DNA of 64,000 nucleotides from NCBI GenBank assembly GCA_023424965.1, contig JAFADI010000100.1, positions 1-64,000 of the forward strand. Direction: 5' to 3'. The notes beneath the pieces are model-generated. The model ran no database searches. It worked only from the letters and a program-made list of their open reading frames with translations, and was not told where the DNA came from. Source of the stretch: Bacillota bacterium (GTDB taxonomy: Bacteria; Bacillota; Clostridia; Acetivibrionales; JAFADI01). Within the stretch, counting starts at the first letter, position 1; every line of letters starts with the position of its first letter. A program made the position numbers and the translations under genes. Below are positions 51,775-60,613 of this stretch, one piece after another.

Positions 51775-53604
51775 ATGCCGAACACTTTAAAAGGGAAAAT
51801 TTCTTTTATCTATTTGTGCCTGGTAATGATGACCGGAATCGTGGGAATCACCTCCTTTCTCAGCCTTTTCAGCCTGGGCAGGTCCATCGACGGGCTTATG
51901 ACGGACAACTACAAAAGCATCGGCGCGGTCACCAACATGCTGGATGCCATCGAAAGGCAGGACAGTGCCGTTCTGATCTACATCAATGTGGACAGGCACA
52001 AGGGCATCGATCTCTTCTCTGAAAACAACACCTCCTTTTTGAAGTGGCATAATGTGGAATATAACAACGTGACGGAGTCCGGGGAAAAAGAGCTCGTCGA
52101 AAATATCAACCATTCCTATCTGAAATATGTGAAGCTTTTCTCCGAGCTCCAGGAGATACGAAATTCCCAGGGCGTGGAAAAATCCGTGAGCTTCTACAAC
52201 GATACGGTGATGCCCGATTTTATAAATCTCAAAAGCCAGTTGAAGGATTTGATCTCCCTCAATGAAAAAGCCATGTTTAAAGGCAAGGACGAGGCTACAG
52301 AAAATGCAACCAGGTCTGTTTATGTGGTGTCCGGCCTGACGGCCCTGGCTATTCTGGGGGGATTCCTGCTTTCAAGATTTTCTGTCAACCGCTTTTTAAG
52401 GCCCATTTACTCCCTCATTGGAGCCATTAAGGAAATCAAGGCCGGGAACATGAACCGGCAGGCGGAGGTCATGGGAAAGGACGAAATTGCAGAGCTCACC
52501 CTGGAATTCAACCATATGACCCAAAGACTCCAGCAGTATGAACAGAGCAATCTTGGAACGCTGATGTCCGAAAAGAACAAATCCCTCGCCATTGTCAAAA
52601 ATATTTCCGATCCACTGATCGTATTGGACACCAACTTCAGGGTAATCCTTTTAAACGACGCCTGTGAAAGCTTTTTCGAAATCAGCGAGGAGAAGGCTAT
52701 GAGCCGGCACTTTCTGGAGAGCATCCGCAATGGAGAGCTTTACGATTTCATATGTGATGCGGTGGATTCCAGGGAAGAAACCCTGCAAAGGATTCTTCAT
52801 TTGAAATCAGGAGATGAGGATTACTATTTCAATGTCATTGTTTCAAGAATAAAAAATTTTGATTCAAGCCTGAACGGGCTGGTAATCCTGCTTCAGAACG
52901 TGACCCAGCTCAAACAGCTGGATAAGATCCGCACCGATTTCATTGCCACAATCTCCCACGAATTCAAGACACCCCTCACCTCCATCATGATGGGAACCAA
53001 CCTCCTGTTGAAGAAGGGCATGGGACCATTGAATGAAGAACAATCGGATGTGCTCCAGGCGATACAGGAGGACGGCGAACGGTTGACCGCACTGGTAGAC
53101 GACCTGCTGGAGCTCACCAGAATAGAGTCCGGAAAGGCGGTTTACAAATTCGAGGCCTGCTCCGTCGATGGAATTCTGGCCACCTCGGCAAAGCAGTTCT
53201 ACGGCCAGGCCAGGCAGCGGGACATCAACCTGCTGTGCGAATATGAGGAGGGCCTTCCAAGGGTGCGGGCCGATTATGAAAAAATTACCTGGGTTTTGAA
53301 CAACCTCCTGTCCAACGCCTTCAAATATACCAACAGCGGAGATGACATCGCCGTTTCCGCCATGGTAAAGGACGGTCGGATGCACATTTCGGTAAAGGAT
53401 ACCGGTGTGGGCATCCCGGAGGAATATATCGGGAGGATTTTCGATAAATTTGTGCAGGTGAAGGATGGGAACTTCGAAGTCCGGGGGACCGGATTGGGGC
53501 TTGCCGTCGTAAAGCAAATCATTGAGGCCCATGGGGGCCGGATCTGGTGCGAAAGCCGGCTGGATTCCGGCAGCAGCTTTACCTTTACTTTAAATCTGGA
53601 GTGA
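51775..53604 (+). CDS. Membrane sensor histidine kinase (HAMP-PAS-HisKA)
   Basis: The 609-residue kinase has helix 1 near 6-28 and an extracytoplasmic helical sensor of about 160 residues. Helix 2 is near 185-205 (VYVVSGLTALAILGGFLL). A HAMP domain and a PAS domain (about 275-385) follow. The HisKA motif is FIATISHEFKTPLTSIMMG, and the ATPase domain has LNNLLSNAFKYT, DTGVGIP and GTGLGLAVVKQI. ATG 51775 follows GGAGG. It is followed 16 bases on by a response regulator, its obvious partner. The domain order resembles KinB-type kinases. Confidence 0.92.
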   Translation: MPNTLKGKISFIYLCLVMMTGIVGITSFLSLFSLGRSIDGLMTDNYKSIGAVTNMLDAIERQDSAVLIYINVDRHKGIDLFSENNTSFLKWHNVEYNNVTESGEKELVENINHSYLKYVKLFSELQEIRNSQGVEKSVSFYNDTVMPDFINLKSQLKDLISLNEKAMFKGKDEATENATRSVYVVSGLTALAILGGFLLSRFSVNRFLRPIYSLIGAIKEIKAGNMNRQAEVMGKDEIAELTLEFNHMTQRLQQYEQSNLGTLMSEKNKSLAIVKNISDPLIVLDTNFRVILLNDACESFFEISEEKAMSRHFLESIRNGELYDFICDAVDSREETLQRILHLKSGDEDYYFNVIVSRIKNFDSSLNGLVILLQNVTQLKQLDKIRTDFIATISHEFKTPLTSIMMGTNLLLKKGMGPLNEEQSDVLQAIQEDGERLTALVDDLLELTRIESGKAVYKFEACSVDGILATSAKQFYGQARQRDINLLCEYEEGLPRVRADYEKITWVLNNLLSNAFKYTNSGDDIAVSAMVKDGRMHISVKDTGVGIPEEYIGRIFDKFVQVKDGNFEVRGTGLGLAVVKQIIEAHGGRIWCESRLDSGSSFTFTLNLE

Positions 53605-53620
53605 TAAGGAGGACCGCCCT

Positions 53621-54202
53621 GTGAAAAAAATCCTGGTGGTGGACGACACCAAAAATATCCGGCTTTTGCTCAGCAAAAGCCTCACCCTGGAGGGGTATGA
53701 AGTAGAAACGGCAGCGGACGGCCGGCAGGCCCTGGACATGTTCAATGCAAACCGGTATGACCTGGCATTCCTGGACATCAAGCTGCCCGAGGTCAGAGGC
53801 ACGGAGGTGCTGCGGAGAATCCGCGAAATGGGAATTATGACCCCGGTCGTCATCATCACCGCCTATGCCACCGTCAAAAATGCGGTGGACTGCACCAAAA
53901 TGGGGGCCGTAGCTTATCTACAGAAGCCCTTTACAGGGGATAAAATCAAAGCCGTCATGGAGGAATTGGGTGCCTTTGCTTCAGGCAGCCGGTGTGGGGA
54001 GGTGAAAAATGGAATTGATGCCGCCGAGTCCCTCATTGCGCAGGGAAAATTCGCTCCCGCCCTGGAAATTCTGAAAGCCGAGCTCTCGAAGGACATGGAA
54101 AATCCCCGTCTGTACCTGCTGATCGGCAAGGCATACGAAGGGGACGGCCAGAGCACAAAGGCGGAGAAATTTTTCAACGCCTGCAAGCTTTTCAGCAGTT
54201 GA
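53621..54202 (+). CDS. Response regulator with a C-terminal TPR-like tail and no DNA-binding domain
   Basis: The 193-residue protein has a complete receiver (about 1-120): ILVVDDTKNIR, phospho-aspartate in LAFLDIKLPEVRG, ITAYATVKNAV, and lysine in AYLQKPFTG. Residues about 125-190 form a short helical tail resembling two TPR units (SLIAQGKFAPALEILKAEL and YLLIGKAYEGDGQSTKAEKFF). No helix-turn-helix is present, so output is probably by protein contact. GTG 53621 follows AAGGAGG. Confidence 0.9.
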   Translation: MKKILVVDDTKNIRLLLSKSLTLEGYEVETAADGRQALDMFNANRYDLAFLDIKLPEVRGTEVLRRIREMGIMTPVVIITAYATVKNAVDCTKMGAVAYLQKPFTGDKIKAVMEELGAFASGSRCGEVKNGIDAAESLIAQGKFAPALEILKAELSKDMENPRLYLLIGKAYEGDGQSTKAEKFFNACKLFSS

Positions 54203-54243
54203 TAATCCTCCGCCCTATTTTTTGAGATTTCTTATACACCATA

Positions 54244-55386
54244 CTAGATATCGTTGGCAATCAAATGGATATCCACGTTGTTGAGCTTTTTGATCAGACG
54301 GTTTACCGTCGAACCCCGGAGCAGGGTTTCAAGCTTTGTCCTCTTGGGATATCCCATGAATATCTGGGTGATATGCTTTTCATTGGCCCAGCGGGCCAGT
54401 TCCTCCGAAACGCTTTTGCCTTCCAGGGTGCCAGTCTCCGCACCCAGCTGCTTTGCAAGCTGGAAATGCCCGTGGAGCTGCTGTCTTTCTTTTAGCGATA
54501 CCTTTCGTGCAAAACGGTTTGTACAATTTACCGTCACCACGTACAATTCACACCGGTAGCGGCTGGCAAGCCTGGCTCCGCGGCGGATGAGCTTCTTTGC
54601 CGTGCTGCTGGGGCTGATGCATACCATGATTCTCTCGACGGTCCTCCAGTTGTCCCGGATTCCTTCCTTTTTCATATACTCGGCCAGGTCCTCGTCCACC
54701 TCTTCCGCCGTTTCACGGAGAGCAAGCTCTCGCAAGGCATTCAGGTTTCCCTTCCGGAAAAAGCTTTTCAATGCCTGGGGCACCTTGGAGAGGTCATATA
54801 CATTGCCGCGCATCAGACGGTTTTGAAGGGCGTCGGGAGTCAGGTCCACCACAACAACCTCATCCGCCCGCTGCACCACATAGTCGGGAATCGTTTCCTT
54901 CACTTTGACCCCGGTGATCTGGAGAACCACATCATTCAGGCTTTCAATATGCTGGATGTTCAGCGTGGAAATGACATTGATCCCATGGCACAGGAGTTCC
55001 TCCACGTCCATGTACCTTTTTTTGTTTTTCGAGCCCGGCACATTGGTATGGGCCAGTTCGTCCACCAGGACGGTCTCCGGCTTTCTTGCGATAATCGCCT
55101 CGGTGTCCATTTCTTCCATCTCAGTGCGGTCGTATCTGACCTTTTTTCTTGGAATAATTTCAAGCTCACCGATTTGACTGTCCGTTTCCGCGCGGCCGTG
55201 GGCCTCCACATAGCCGATTACCACCTCCTGCCCGTATTTCTTCCTCCGGTTCCCTTCATTCAGCATGGTAAAGGTTTTACCTACACCGGGAGCGTAGCCG
55301 ATAAAAATCTTCAGCCGGCCCCGCTCTTCCTTGCTGCATATTTTCAAAGCCTCTTCAGGCATCAATCTTTCATTTTCCACACGCAT
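54244..55386 (-). CDS. kdpD (N-terminal form): Stand-alone KdpD sensor domain with universal-stress domain, no kinase
   Basis: The 380-residue protein matches only the N-terminal cytoplasmic half of KdpD. It has Walker A IGYAPGVGKTFTMLNEG, Walker B-like VLVDELAHTNVPGSKNKKR, and the STLNIQHIESLNDVV block. A universal-stress-protein domain (about 245-380, with RTVERIMVCISPSSTAKKLIRRG) follows. The four membrane helices and the histidine kinase of full-length KdpD (about 900 residues) are missing. The frame ends at a normal stop, not at a break. GGGAGG before ATG 55386 is clear. Short KdpD forms are known in some bacteria. Confidence 0.9.
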   Translation of the reverse strand: MRVENERLMPEEALKICSKEERGRLKIFIGYAPGVGKTFTMLNEGNRRKKYGQEVVIGYVEAHGRAETDSQIGELEIIPRKKVRYDRTEMEEMDTEAIIARKPETVLVDELAHTNVPGSKNKKRYMDVEELLCHGINVISTLNIQHIESLNDVVLQITGVKVKETIPDYVVQRADEVVVVDLTPDALQNRLMRGNVYDLSKVPQALKSFFRKGNLNALRELALRETAEEVDEDLAEYMKKEGIRDNWRTVERIMVCISPSSTAKKLIRRGARLASRYRCELYVVTVNCTNRFARKVSLKERQQLHGHFQLAKQLGAETGTLEGKSVSEELARWANEKHITQIFMGYPKRTKLETLLRGSTVNRLIKKLNNVDIHLIANDI

Positions 55387-55581
55387 TTTGCAACCTCCCA
55401 GTACTTCTTCCGTTGTGGGACTGTCCCCTCCATATAATAAGCCACTTCCGCAGGTAATTCAAGCAATAATTTATGTGAATTTTTTTGTTTTCATCCTGCT
55501 TTTCCCTTCATATATTCCTGTGGAATTGCCCAGACTAAACAAATAAAAGCTTGGCTAAATAACCGCAGAAAGGAGCACCCG

Positions 55582-56490
55582 ATGTCCAAAGTAAAAAAAA
55601 GACCGTTAAAGACCTTGCTATTTGCAGCTTTTCTTTGCATCTCAACTACAACTGCCGCATATGCTTCTCCGCCACCGTCACCCGCTCCCTTCGACTATAC
55701 CATCAGGAAAGGCGATACAATGTACCTCCTGGCTTTAAGGTTCAACAGTACTGTGGATAAAATCGCTTCATCAAATCCTCAAGCATCCCCTGACAACCTT
55801 ATGGTCAAAAGCAAGTTGAAGATCACTCCCGGCGGAGGAATAGTCCTCCATCCTGTCGCTAAAGGCGATACTCTATGGAAAATAGCCGTGAGGTACCAGA
55901 GCAGCGTGGATGCCATCGCTGCAAAAAACCATATTGAAAACCCCGATCTGATCTTTGAAGGGGACATACTGGCCATTGCCGACCCGGCAGACCAGAAGGA
56001 AATCATGCGCCTATCCGGACAGGTTGTCAACTATATTAAGAACAGGGATTATTCCAGCCTTTCAAAGGTGGCCCATCCGGAAAAATGGATTCGCTTTTCT
56101 CCCTATGCCCATGTGAATATTCATAGTGACGTGGTGTTCTGGCCCCCTACAATATCAAAATTCTCCAGCAGCAAAACAAAATATGAGTGGGGTGCTTATG
56201 ACGGTACAGGCGAACCCATCTACCTCACGCCTTCCCAGTATTTTGACAGGTTTGTCTACAACCGGGATTTTGCGGCAGCCGATAAAGTAAGCTTCAACCG
56301 GGTAATGGGAAAGGGCAACTCTCTTGAAAACCAATTTGAGGTCTACCCCAGGGCAGGCATTGTTGAGTATTATGTAAGAGGAACAGAAAAGTACGGCTAC
56401 ATGGATTGGCAAAGTCTCCGGCTGGTGTTCGAAAAATATAACGGCAAATGGTATTTGACGGGCATCATTCACAACGAGTGGACCATCTGA
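55582..56490 (+). CDS. Secreted LysM-domain protein
   Basis: The 302-residue exported protein has a signal peptide (MSKVKKRPLKT... ending AAYAS). Two LysM modules follow: DYTIRKGDTMYLLALRFNSTVDKIASSN (about 37-85) and HPVAKGDTLWKIAVRYQSSVDAIAAKN (about 90-135). A C-terminal domain of about 150 residues with alternating strands ends LTGIIHNEWTI. LysM binds peptidoglycan. The C-terminal fold may be NTF2-like; I see no catalytic motif. AAAGGAG precedes ATG 55582. Confidence 0.85.
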   Translation: MSKVKKRPLKTLLFAAFLCISTTTAAYASPPPSPAPFDYTIRKGDTMYLLALRFNSTVDKIASSNPQASPDNLMVKSKLKITPGGGIVLHPVAKGDTLWKIAVRYQSSVDAIAAKNHIENPDLIFEGDILAIADPADQKEIMRLSGQVVNYIKNRDYSSLSKVAHPEKWIRFSPYAHVNIHSDVVFWPPTISKFSSSKTKYEWGAYDGTGEPIYLTPSQYFDRFVYNRDFAAADKVSFNRVMGKGNSLENQFEVYPRAGIVEYYVRGTEKYGYMDWQSLRLVFEKYNGKWYLTGIIHNEWTI

Positions 56491-56499
56491 TGCCGAGGG

Positions 56500-56536
56500 C
56501 CCTCTCCCTATGGATGTCTATGGGAGAGGGTTTTTA
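56500..56536 (+). terminator. Rho-independent terminator
   Basis: CCCTCTCCC...GGGAGAGGG followed by TTTTTA, just after the LysM gene. Confidence 0.9.
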
Positions 56537-56586
56537 TCCTCTGTCACCCTATGCTTTCCTACAGTGTTACAAATCAAATGAAGGTA

Positions 56587-56646
56587 TTGACAACGACATA
56601 CCAAACTGATACTATTTGACCATAATATATATTTTAGTCAAATAGT
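56587..56646 (+). promoter_or_regulatory. Promoter and operator of the tetR-ABC operon
   Basis: TTGACA (56587-56592) and TACTAT (56610-56615) are 17 bases apart. The perfect dyad ACTATTTGAC-N16-GTCAAATAGT (56611-56646) begins inside the -10 and ends 15 bases before the tetR ATG, the geometry of an autorepressed promoter. Confidence 0.8.
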
Positions 56647-56661
56647 TTAAGAGGTGTCACA

Positions 56662-57264
56662 ATGCCCAAATCCTATTCCGAAAATGAACGGACCTACATT
56701 AAGCGCCGGCTGATGGAAGAGGCCCGGCTGTGCCTGGACCGGTTCGGCCTGCGGAAAACAACCGTTGACGAGCTTGTCAAAAGGGTCAACATACCCAAAG
56801 GCACCTTTTATCTCTTTTACGAATCCAAAGAGCTTTTATTTTTTGACGTGCTTTCCGAGTTCCAAAATGAAGTACAGGCAAAACTGTTCCGTGAAATATC
56901 CTCCCAAAAGGACGGTATAAATCCTTCAACCCTCACCCGGCTGCTGTGGGAGCTTTACAAAGCCGTAGAGAAATCCTTCCTTCTCAAATTTGTGACAAAC
57001 GGAGAGCTGGAGCTTCTGATACGCAAGTTGCCGCCCCGGGTGGCCCAGGAGCATGCGGCGGTGGACGACCTCCATGTTGAACACCTGCTCTCCCTGGTAC
57101 CCAATATGAAAAAAGACAAGCTGCAGGTATTCAGCGCCGCCTTGAGAGGGATTTTCCTGTCCATGCTGCACAAGCACGAAATCGGTGCGGAGGTTTTTGA
57201 CGACGCCTTGAAAATGATGATTCACGGCGTGGTCCTTCAGATGTTTGAGGAGGAATCGATATGA
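56662..57264 (+). CDS. TetR family transcriptional regulator
   Basis: The 200-residue protein has the N-terminal helix-turn-helix EARLCLDRFGLRKTTVDELVKRVNIPKGTFYLFYESKELLF and a helical ligand-binding half. GAGGTG precedes the ATG. The operator dyad lies 16-51 bases upstream. Its stop overlaps the ATG of the following ABC ATPase gene, so the regulator and transporter are translated together and the transporter is its likely target. Confidence 0.92.
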   Translation: MPKSYSENERTYIKRRLMEEARLCLDRFGLRKTTVDELVKRVNIPKGTFYLFYESKELLFFDVLSEFQNEVQAKLFREISSQKDGINPSTLTRLLWELYKAVEKSFLLKFVTNGELELLIRKLPPRVAQEHAAVDDLHVEHLLSLVPNMKKDKLQVFSAALRGIFLSMLHKHEIGAEVFDDALKMMIHGVVLQMFEEESI

Positions 57265-58106
57265 TTCGTGTGGAAAACTTGGGGTTTAGTTATACCAAAA
57301 AGCCTTTTATCCGGGACATGAATTTTGAGGTAAAAGACGGTGAAATTTTCGGATTCCTGGGGCCCTCCGGCGCAGGCAAAAGCACCTTGCAGAAAATCCT
57401 TACGGGACTCATTGGGGGCTATGAGGGCAGCGTCCTGGTAAACGGCGTCGAGGCAAAAAAACACGGCGCCGGTTTTTATGAGAATATCGGTGTGGACTTC
57501 GAATTTCCAAGCCTTTACGAAAAACTCACTGCCAGGGAAAACCTGAGGTTTTTTGCCTCCCTTTACCGGAAGCACCGGGACATGGGCGAACTCCTTGACT
57601 GCGTGGGCCTCCTGCCCGACGCAGAAAAAAAGGTCTCCGATTTTTCCAAGGGCATGAAATCAAGGCTTAACTTCGTCAAAGCCCTTTTGCACGATCCATT
57701 GCTGCTGTTTCTGGATGAGCCCACGTCAGGCCTCGATCCTTCAAATGCAAGGCTTATGAAGGATATTATCCTCGCACAGAAGGCAGGCGGGAAGACCATT
57801 ATCCTCACTACCCACAACATGTACGACGCCGCTGAGCTATGTGATCGCGTGGCTTTTATTGTGGATGGGAGCATCCGTGCTCTGGACACTCCCCGCAATT
57901 TGATCATGTCCAGGGGAGCCTCCAGAATACGTTATACCTATAGGAAAAACGGCCGGGAGGAAGAGGGCGAGACCTCCCTTGACCGGACAGCGTCCGATCC
58001 CGTTTTGACACGTCTTGTCGGGATTAACGGGCTGCTGTCCATCCACAGCAGCGAGCCCACGCTGAATGACATTTTCGTAGAGATCACAGGGAGGCGGCTG
58101 CAATGA
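57261..58106 (+). CDS. ABC transporter ATP-binding protein
   Basis: The 281-residue ATPase has Walker A GPSGAGKSTLQKIL, a signature SDFSKGMKSRLNFVKAL, Walker B LLLFLDEPTSGLDP and switch histidine TTHNMYDAAEL. The signature is SKGMK rather than LSGGQ, as is common in drug- and antibiotic-export ATPases. It is followed by two permease genes with overlapping starts. Substrate unknown; an exporter of a drug or peptide is likely. Confidence 0.92.
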   Translation: MIRVENLGFSYTKKPFIRDMNFEVKDGEIFGFLGPSGAGKSTLQKILTGLIGGYEGSVLVNGVEAKKHGAGFYENIGVDFEFPSLYEKLTARENLRFFASLYRKHRDMGELLDCVGLLPDAEKKVSDFSKGMKSRLNFVKALLHDPLLLFLDEPTSGLDPSNARLMKDIILAQKAGGKTIILTTHNMYDAAELCDRVAFIVDGSIRALDTPRNLIMSRGASRIRYTYRKNGREEEGETSLDRTASDPVLTRLVGINGLLSIHSSEPTLNDIFVEITGRRLQ

Positions 58107-58786
58107 GAATGAAGGCTTTGCTCACCGGAGATGTGCATTTTCAGTTCAAATACGGTTTTTATTTCCTGTATGTGATTTTCTCCAGCATATATATCGGCCT
58201 GCTTTTGGCATTTCCCGTGTCCTGGAGGGAGAAAGCCGCCATTCTGATGGTGTTCTCGGACCCCGCGACCATGGGGCTCTATTTTATGGGGGCCATTGTG
58301 CTTTTTGAGAAAAGTGAAAGGGTGCTGGACAGCCTCGCCGTTTCTCCCGTCAAGCCGATGGAATATGTTCTGTCAAAGCTGTGCTCCATCTCAGTGATTT
58401 CCACAGTAGCAGGCCTTGTCATCGGATTTTTTGGGGGCGGAATTTCAAACAGCTTTTATTTTATTGCTGGCCTTATCCTCTGCTCCTCCCTGTTTTCCTC
58501 CATAGGGCTCATGATCGCCTCCAGTATTTCAACGCTCAATCAGTTTATTCTGGCCACAGTCCCTGCAGAATTGCTCATAAATGTTCCAGCCGCAGCCTAT
58601 CTGTTCGGGTGGAAAAAAAGCTGGCTGCTTCTCCATCCGGGAGTATGCATGATGGAACTGTGTACCGGAGGCCCGGGCGCTCCGTCGTCACTAGGGATTC
58701 TATTTCTATGGGCTCTCGCCCTTGCTCTGCTTGCCGGGCGTGCAGCCGGCAGAATGTTTCAGGTACTGGGAGGTATGAAGCTATGA
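58103..58786 (+). CDS. ABC exporter permease, subunit 1
   Basis: The 227-residue membrane protein has about six hydrophobic segments. It includes an FEKSERVLDSLAVSPVKPMEYVLSKL coupling-region motif like that of ABC-2-type permeases. The start overlaps the ATPase stop (ATGA), with GGGAGG upstream, and the stop overlaps the next permease start. It is likely one half of a heterodimeric exporter. Confidence 0.88.
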   Translation: MRMKALLTGDVHFQFKYGFYFLYVIFSSIYIGLLLAFPVSWREKAAILMVFSDPATMGLYFMGAIVLFEKSERVLDSLAVSPVKPMEYVLSKLCSISVISTVAGLVIGFFGGGISNSFYFIAGLILCSSLFSSIGLMIASSISTLNQFILATVPAELLINVPAAAYLFGWKKSWLLLHPGVCMMELCTGGPGAPSSLGILFLWALALALLAGRAAGRMFQVLGGMKL

Positions 58787-59496
58787 AGGCACTTCTTCGT
58801 TCCTTTGCCCTGTTTATTTGTCAGATATGGAAAGACAGCATGCTCATTGCAGTGGCTGCTGCCCCCATCCTGGCCGCATGTTTTTTCCGTTTCGGAATTC
58901 CCCCGATTGAGCGGATTTTGTGCGGTTATTTCGGCCGCTCCCCTATTCTCACTCCCTATTATTTGCTTTTTGACCTGCTGCTGACGATTATAACCCCTTA
59001 TATGTTCTGCTTTGCATCCTCCATGGTGATGCTGACGGAATATGATGAGAACCTGTCCGGCTACCTGTCGGTAACGCCTGTGGAAAAAAGGGGGTATGTG
59101 GTGTCGAGGCTGGTATTTCCGGCAATCCTTTCACTCTTCGCATCGCTGCTTCTCGTGCACTTCTTTTCTCTGACCGCCTGGACATGGGGAATGCTGCTGA
59201 TCGTCTGCCTGCTGTCAAGCCTTCTGAGTATTTCCATATCACTTCTGCTGTTTTCCTTTTCCCACAACAGAATCGAGGGTATGGCCATGGCAAAATTATC
59301 CGGTCTTCTGATGCTGGGATTGCCTGTTCCTTTCTTTCTTCCGGCAAATGCGCAATATCTGTTTTCACCGTTGCCGTCTTTCTGGATTGCCAAGCTGGCG
59401 TTGGAGCCTAACGGACTGTTTCTGCCGCCGGCAATAATATCGCTGTTCCTGTGGCTGGGATTACCCTACCGGAAATTCAAGAAAAAGCTTGGGTGA
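58783..59496 (+). CDS. ABC exporter permease, subunit 2
   Basis: The 237-residue membrane protein has about six hydrophobic segments and a cytoplasmic motif, MLTEYDENLSGYLSVTPVEKRGYVVSRLV, parallel to the ...DSLAVSPVKPMEYVLSK of subunit 1. ATG 58783 overlaps the subunit-1 stop and follows GGGAGG. The same frame is open further upstream inside the preceding gene, but that part is not coding. Confidence 0.87.
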   Translation: MKALLRSFALFICQIWKDSMLIAVAAAPILAACFFRFGIPPIERILCGYFGRSPILTPYYLLFDLLLTIITPYMFCFASSMVMLTEYDENLSGYLSVTPVEKRGYVVSRLVFPAILSLFASLLLVHFFSLTAWTWGMLLIVCLLSSLLSISISLLLFSFSHNRIEGMAMAKLSGLLMLGLPVPFFLPANAQYLFSPLPSFWIAKLALEPNGLFLPPAIISLFLWLGLPYRKFKKKLG

Positions 59497-59620
59497 GCTG
59501 TGCTCATATCCATCAATTCCCCTCCGCTTAAAATTTCAAAATTATGATACACTATTTCAGTACATTTTCATTTTTCAGCTGTATTTTCATAATGCTTCCC
59601 TCAAATACCAATCATTTTTA

Positions 59621-60613
59621 TTACGCTAAGGCAGATATGATCTTAAAAGAAAGATAAGCCATATACCCGGCCAGCAGCAAAACCCCTGTAAGCCTTTGCA
59701 GCTTTTTTCTGAACAACGACATGGTGAATACAAAAAGGGTAAGTGCCAGCATTGTGGTCACATCAATCCAGAGGCCCCCATCTGCGGGGATTGGAGAGAG
59801 TACCGAAGAGAAACCCAATACGAGAAGAATATTGAAAATGTTGCTGCCGATACAATTCCCCACCACAATATCCGGTTCTTTTTTTATCACGGCTGTTATG
59901 CTTGTAATAAGTTCGGGCATCGTTGTAGCAAGCGCCACAACAGTCAAACCAATCAGCGTCTCGCTTAATCCAAAGCTCTGGGCAATCTGCGTACTGCTGT
60001 CTACCGTCATTTTTCCACCCATGAAAAGACCAGCCAGGGATAGTAATGAGTAGCACCATAATCTAATAACGCCGCTACTTTTCTGATCACCGGTTGATTC
60101 CATGGCCAGTCCGTTGCCATCGCCGTCCGTATCGATGTCTCCCTCCGCATCAATCTGAATTTTCATTGACTTTCTGGCATCCCTGGATATATAGATCATA
60201 AATAAGACAAACGCACATAACAGGATGAACCCCTCGGTTCTTGACAATTGTCCATCCCAGAACAGCATCAATCCAAGAGCAATTTGAATAACAACCAAAA
60301 TGGGAAGCTCTCGCTTTACAACCGTATCTTTTACCTGTAAGGGAAAAATGACCGCCGATAGTCCTATAATCAGCGCGATATTTGAGAGGGAACTGCCAAT
60401 GATATTTCCCAGTGTCAGCCGGTTTGTATGGTTTATACCCGACATAATTCCGACCGCAAGCTCGGGAGCGCTAGTCCCGAAGGCAATGACGGTGATGCCG
60501 ATAATAAAGGAAGAAACCCCATACCTCCGTGCTATTTTAGAAGCGGAATCGATCAAAACATCCGCGCTCTTTATAATGACAGCCAATCCCAAAATCAAAA
60601 GTAGAAAATGCAT
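59621..60613 (-). CDS. Calcium/sodium antiporter (CaCA family, YrbG-like)
   Basis: The 330-residue membrane exchanger has two inverted repeats of five helices. The alpha repeats are IAFGTSAPELAVGIMSG ... IIGSSLSNIALIIG and VALATTMPELITSITAV ... CIGSNIFNILLVLGF. A hydrophilic loop in the middle is rich in D and G (DAEGDIDTDGDGNG), a possible cation-binding loop. ATG 60613 follows GGAG; the upstream frame is not supported. It probably exports Ca2+ in exchange for Na+ or H+. Confidence 0.9.
   Translation of the reverse strand: MHFLLLILGLAVIIKSADVLIDSASKIARRYGVSSFIIGITVIAFGTSAPELAVGIMSGINHTNRLTLGNIIGSSLSNIALIIGLSAVIFPLQVKDTVVKRELPILVVIQIALGLMLFWDGQLSRTEGFILLCAFVLFMIYISRDARKSMKIQIDAEGDIDTDGDGNGLAMESTGDQKSSGVIRLWCYSLLSLAGLFMGGKMTVDSSTQIAQSFGLSETLIGLTVVALATTMPELITSITAVIKKEPDIVVGNCIGSNIFNILLVLGFSSVLSPIPADGGLWIDVTTMLALTLFVFTMSLFRKKLQRLTGVLLLAGYMAYLSFKIISALA

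Noticed and set aside
54244..55386. KdpD truncated by frameshift
   Set aside because: The upstream and downstream sequence in other frames shows no continuation of KdpD membrane or kinase parts; the protein ends at a clean stop.
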